A stretch of 64,000 bases of DNA from a bacterium 1xD8-48 (lineage in GTDB: Bacteria > Bacillota > Clostridia > Lachnospirales > Lachnospiraceae). This document shows positions 62,484 through 64,000 of this stretch, in pieces. The translations under genes were made by a program, and so were the position numbers. The stretch's first letter is position 1; every line of letters starts with the position of its first letter. The stretch is from assembly GCA_009917455.1 (NCBI GenBank), contig QZDS01000013.1, positions 53,300 to 117,299 on the forward strand, written 5' to 3'. The notes beneath the pieces were generated by a model. The model did no database searches. It saw only the letters and a list, made by a program, of their open reading frames with translations, and had not been told where the DNA came from.

Positions 62484-64000
62484 ATGTGAGATAAAGAAGT
62501 AAAAGAAGTGTAAAAAATTTTGCCGTTCCCTGTCCGGCTGACTGCCGGACGGGTCGGGCTTTAGTCGGGCAATTCTACCTTGCCGACAAAAGAGTAATAG
62601 ATTTCGATTTCCTGTCTGCGGAGCTTCCCCCGGCGTTTCCCGTCAAGGGCTTCCGATTCGTGGATTACGATTTTCTCCACAAACTCCCGTAACAGGGTAG
62701 GGGTGAGTTCCTCAAAGCTGGTGTACTTGCGTACCACTTTCATAAACTTTTCAGCGTTTGCCGTGGCTTCCAGCGTCTTGGAAAGCTCGCTCTGCAAGGC
62801 GGCGGCTTTCTCTTTCAGTTCCTTTTGCTCGGCTTCGTAGTCTGCCGAAAGCTCCGTGAAACGCTCGTCCGATATGCGCCCCGTCACGCTGTCCTCATAC
62901 AGCCGCTTGAAGATGGCGGAGAGTTCCGCAATCCTTTTTTCCGCCGCTTCCAGCTCTTTCTTCTTGGCGGCGTTCCGGCGTTTGCTCCCGTCCTCGGTCT
63001 GCTCGGTCAACAGCTTCATAAACCGGGCTTCATGCTTGGCGGCGTAGCTGGTGACTTTCCGTAGGTTCTCGGTCACTCCCTCGGTCAAGAGGTCGGTGCG
63101 GATAAAGTGCGCCGTACAGTCTGCCGTGCGCTTCTTGTAGCTGCCGCATATGTAGCAGTCCTGCCGCCGTTTGTCCGTCTGGTATCTCTGCTGGTACATG
63201 ACGCTGCCGCAATCGGCACAAAAGAGTATGCCGGAGAACAAACCCACTTCATCATAGCGGTTGGGGCGTTTGCGCTGCTTGCGTAGCTCCTGCACACGCT
63301 CCCATGTTTCCCGGTCAATGATTGCTTCGTGGTGGTTCTCAAAGATTGCCTGTTTTTCCACGGGGTTCTCTTTGCTCTGCTTCACCTTGTAGGACACTTT
63401 CTCGGTCTTGAAGTTCACAAGGCAGCCCGTGTATTCCCGGTTTTCAAGGATATGCGCCACGGTGTTTGTCGCCCACCTGCACTCATAGCCGGGGTGGTAG
63501 CGGCGGGTTCTCCCTGTCCGGCGGTATTCCAGTGTTCCCGGCGTGGGGATTTGCTGTTCCGCAAGCATACGGGCTATCTTGGTCGGTCCGTTCCCGGCAA
63601 GGCAAAGGCTGTATATCTGCTTCACCACGGGGGCGGCTTCCCCGTCAATGATGAAATTTTCGTCCTCGTCCATGAGGTAGCCGTACACGGGCTTGCTTGT
63701 GACGGGCTTCCCGCTCATTCCTTTTGACCGCTTCACGGCTCTGATTTTTTTGCTCGTATCTCTCACCAGCCATTCGTTAAAAATGTTACGCAAGGGGGCA
63801 AAATCGTTGTCGCCCTGTGCGCTGTCTACTCCGTCATTGATTGCAATGAAACGGACGCCGTTCTGTGGGAAAATCATTTCCGTGTACATTCCCACTTGCA
63901 GATAGTTTCGCCCTAACCGTGACATATCTTTTACGATAACCGTTCCCACAAGCCCCGCTTCAATGTCGGCAAGCATGGACTGGAAGCCGGGTCTTTGGAA
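62482..64000. mobile_element. Element 3: serine-recombinase element inside the Maff2 gene (left end only)
   Basis: The element starts at 62484, right after TC (GA on the minus strand) at 62482-62483, and runs off the window. The only gene seen is a large serine recombinase whose stop is 77 bases inside the left end, like element 2. Its terminal bases (ATGTGAGATAAAG) do not share the obvious repeat of element 2, so it is a different family member. Confidence 0.85.
62561..64000 (-). CDS. Large serine recombinase of element 3, 5' end missing
   Basis: About 480 residues remain. The visible start is FQRPGFQSMLADIEAGLV, so the catalytic N-terminus lies past the edge. Present are VIVKDMSRLGRNYLQVGMYTE, the recombinase domain (NPVYGYLMDED-like region, HILENREYTG), the zinc ribbon ILFCADCGSVMYQQ and CYICGSYKKRTADC, and a coiled coil ending at EIYYSFVGKVELPD. 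It closely follows the TndX/TnpX layout of the recombinase in element 1 but differs throughout. Confidence 0.94.
   Translation of the reverse strand, partial: FQRPGFQSMLADIEAGLVGTVIVKDMSRLGRNYLQVGMYTEMIFPQNGVRFIAINDGVDSAQGDNDFAPLRNIFNEWLVRDTSKKIRAVKRSKGMSGKPVTSKPVYGYLMDEDENFIIDGEAAPVVKQIYSLCLAGNGPTKIARMLAEQQIPTPGTLEYRRTGRTRRYHPGYECRWATNTVAHILENREYTGCLVNFKTEKVSYKVKQSKENPVEKQAIFENHHEAIIDRETWERVQELRKQRKRPNRYDEVGLFSGILFCADCGSVMYQQRYQTDKRRQDCYICGSYKKRTADCTAHFIRTDLLTEGVTENLRKVTSYAAKHEARFMKLLTEQTEDGSKRRNAAKKKELEAAEKRIAELSAIFKRLYEDSVTGRISDERFTELSADYEAEQKELKEKAAALQSELSKTLEATANAEKFMKVVRKYTSFEELTPTLLREFVEKIVIHESEALDGKRRGKLRRQEIEIYYSFVGKVELPD

Larger units (their letters stand above)
7450..64000. mobile_element. 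Integrative conjugative element (Tn1549-like backbone), left end near 7,450; right end beyond the window
   Basis: Gene content changes from host cobalamin genes to conjugation genes near 7,450. Backbone genes are mobC/mobA, YodL protein, giant methylase-helicase, TopB, DUF4317, DUF4366, DUF4315, NlpC/P60, VirB4, PrgI, VirB6-like and Maff2. This set and order match Tn1549-like or clostridial CTn elements. No backbone integrase lies in the window, so the exact left attachment site cannot be set. The backbone is interrupted by three serine-recombinase elements and two cargo patches (10,180-11,139 and 50,550-51,780). Confidence 0.85.

Overview
The window looks like a chromosome segment of a gut-type Clostridia (Lachnospiraceae-like) bacterium. 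The grounds are Gram-positive lipoprotein signals, clostridial AgrB/AgrD signalling, Tn4451/TndX-family large serine recombinases with TnpV and TnpW companions, and a Tn1549-like conjugation gene set (PrgI, VirB4, NlpC/P60, DUF4315, DUF4366, DUF4317, TopB, giant helicase/methylase). No rRNA, tRNA or CRISPR array was recognised. All calls come from reading sequence and family recall; no database search was run.

Bases 1 to about 7,440 are host chromosome: a minus-strand corrinoid locus. CobO and an unknown Cys-motif protein come first. A sigma-70-type promoter, a cobalamin riboswitch and an intrinsic terminator then control a second operon: a lipoprotein-anchored CbiK cobaltochelatase, a two-domain lipoprotein, a BtuF-like binding protein, a FecCD/BtuC permease, an ATPase and the start of CobQ. 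Two covarying 60-bp palindromes sit between genes of this operon.

From about 7,450 to beyond the right edge is one integrative conjugative element (ICE). Its backbone reads: oriT, mobC, mobA (plus strand), small cargo genes, a zinc-ribbon gene, YodL-domain protein, giant methylase-helicase, topoisomerase III, cargo, truncated DUF4317, DUF4366, DUF4315, a methyltransferase-like protein, NlpC/P60, a methyltransferase pseudogene, VirB4, PrgI, VirB6/TrbL-like protein and Maff2.

Three different serine-recombinase elements have landed inside backbone genes, each at a GA dinucleotide. Element 1 (16,406-34,153) splits the helicase. Element 2 (41,787-50,119) splits topoisomerase III. Element 3 (62,484 to beyond 64,000) splits Maff2. 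Joining the flanks at GA restores the expected codons in the first two cases, so the boundaries are placed to the base. As it stands, the ICE has at least three broken transfer genes.

Element 1 carries an agr quorum-sensing cassette (AgrA, AgrC, AgrD, AgrB) that appears to drive an ABC transporter and a secreted DUF6973-like protein, with a LytTR-type double site before agrD. It also has an ORF-less group II intron, a decayed transposase, a MobL relaxase, a ParM/ParR-like pair beside a covarying hairpin array, the recombinase with TnpW, a plus-strand sigma-like/zinc-finger/unknown trio, and TnpV. Element 2 carries its recombinase, a MobL relaxase, a frameshifted hydrolase, a CorC/HlyC protein and small transposon proteins. 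A second tnpV, with its own ribosome binding site, is encoded in another frame inside the ICE helicase gene.
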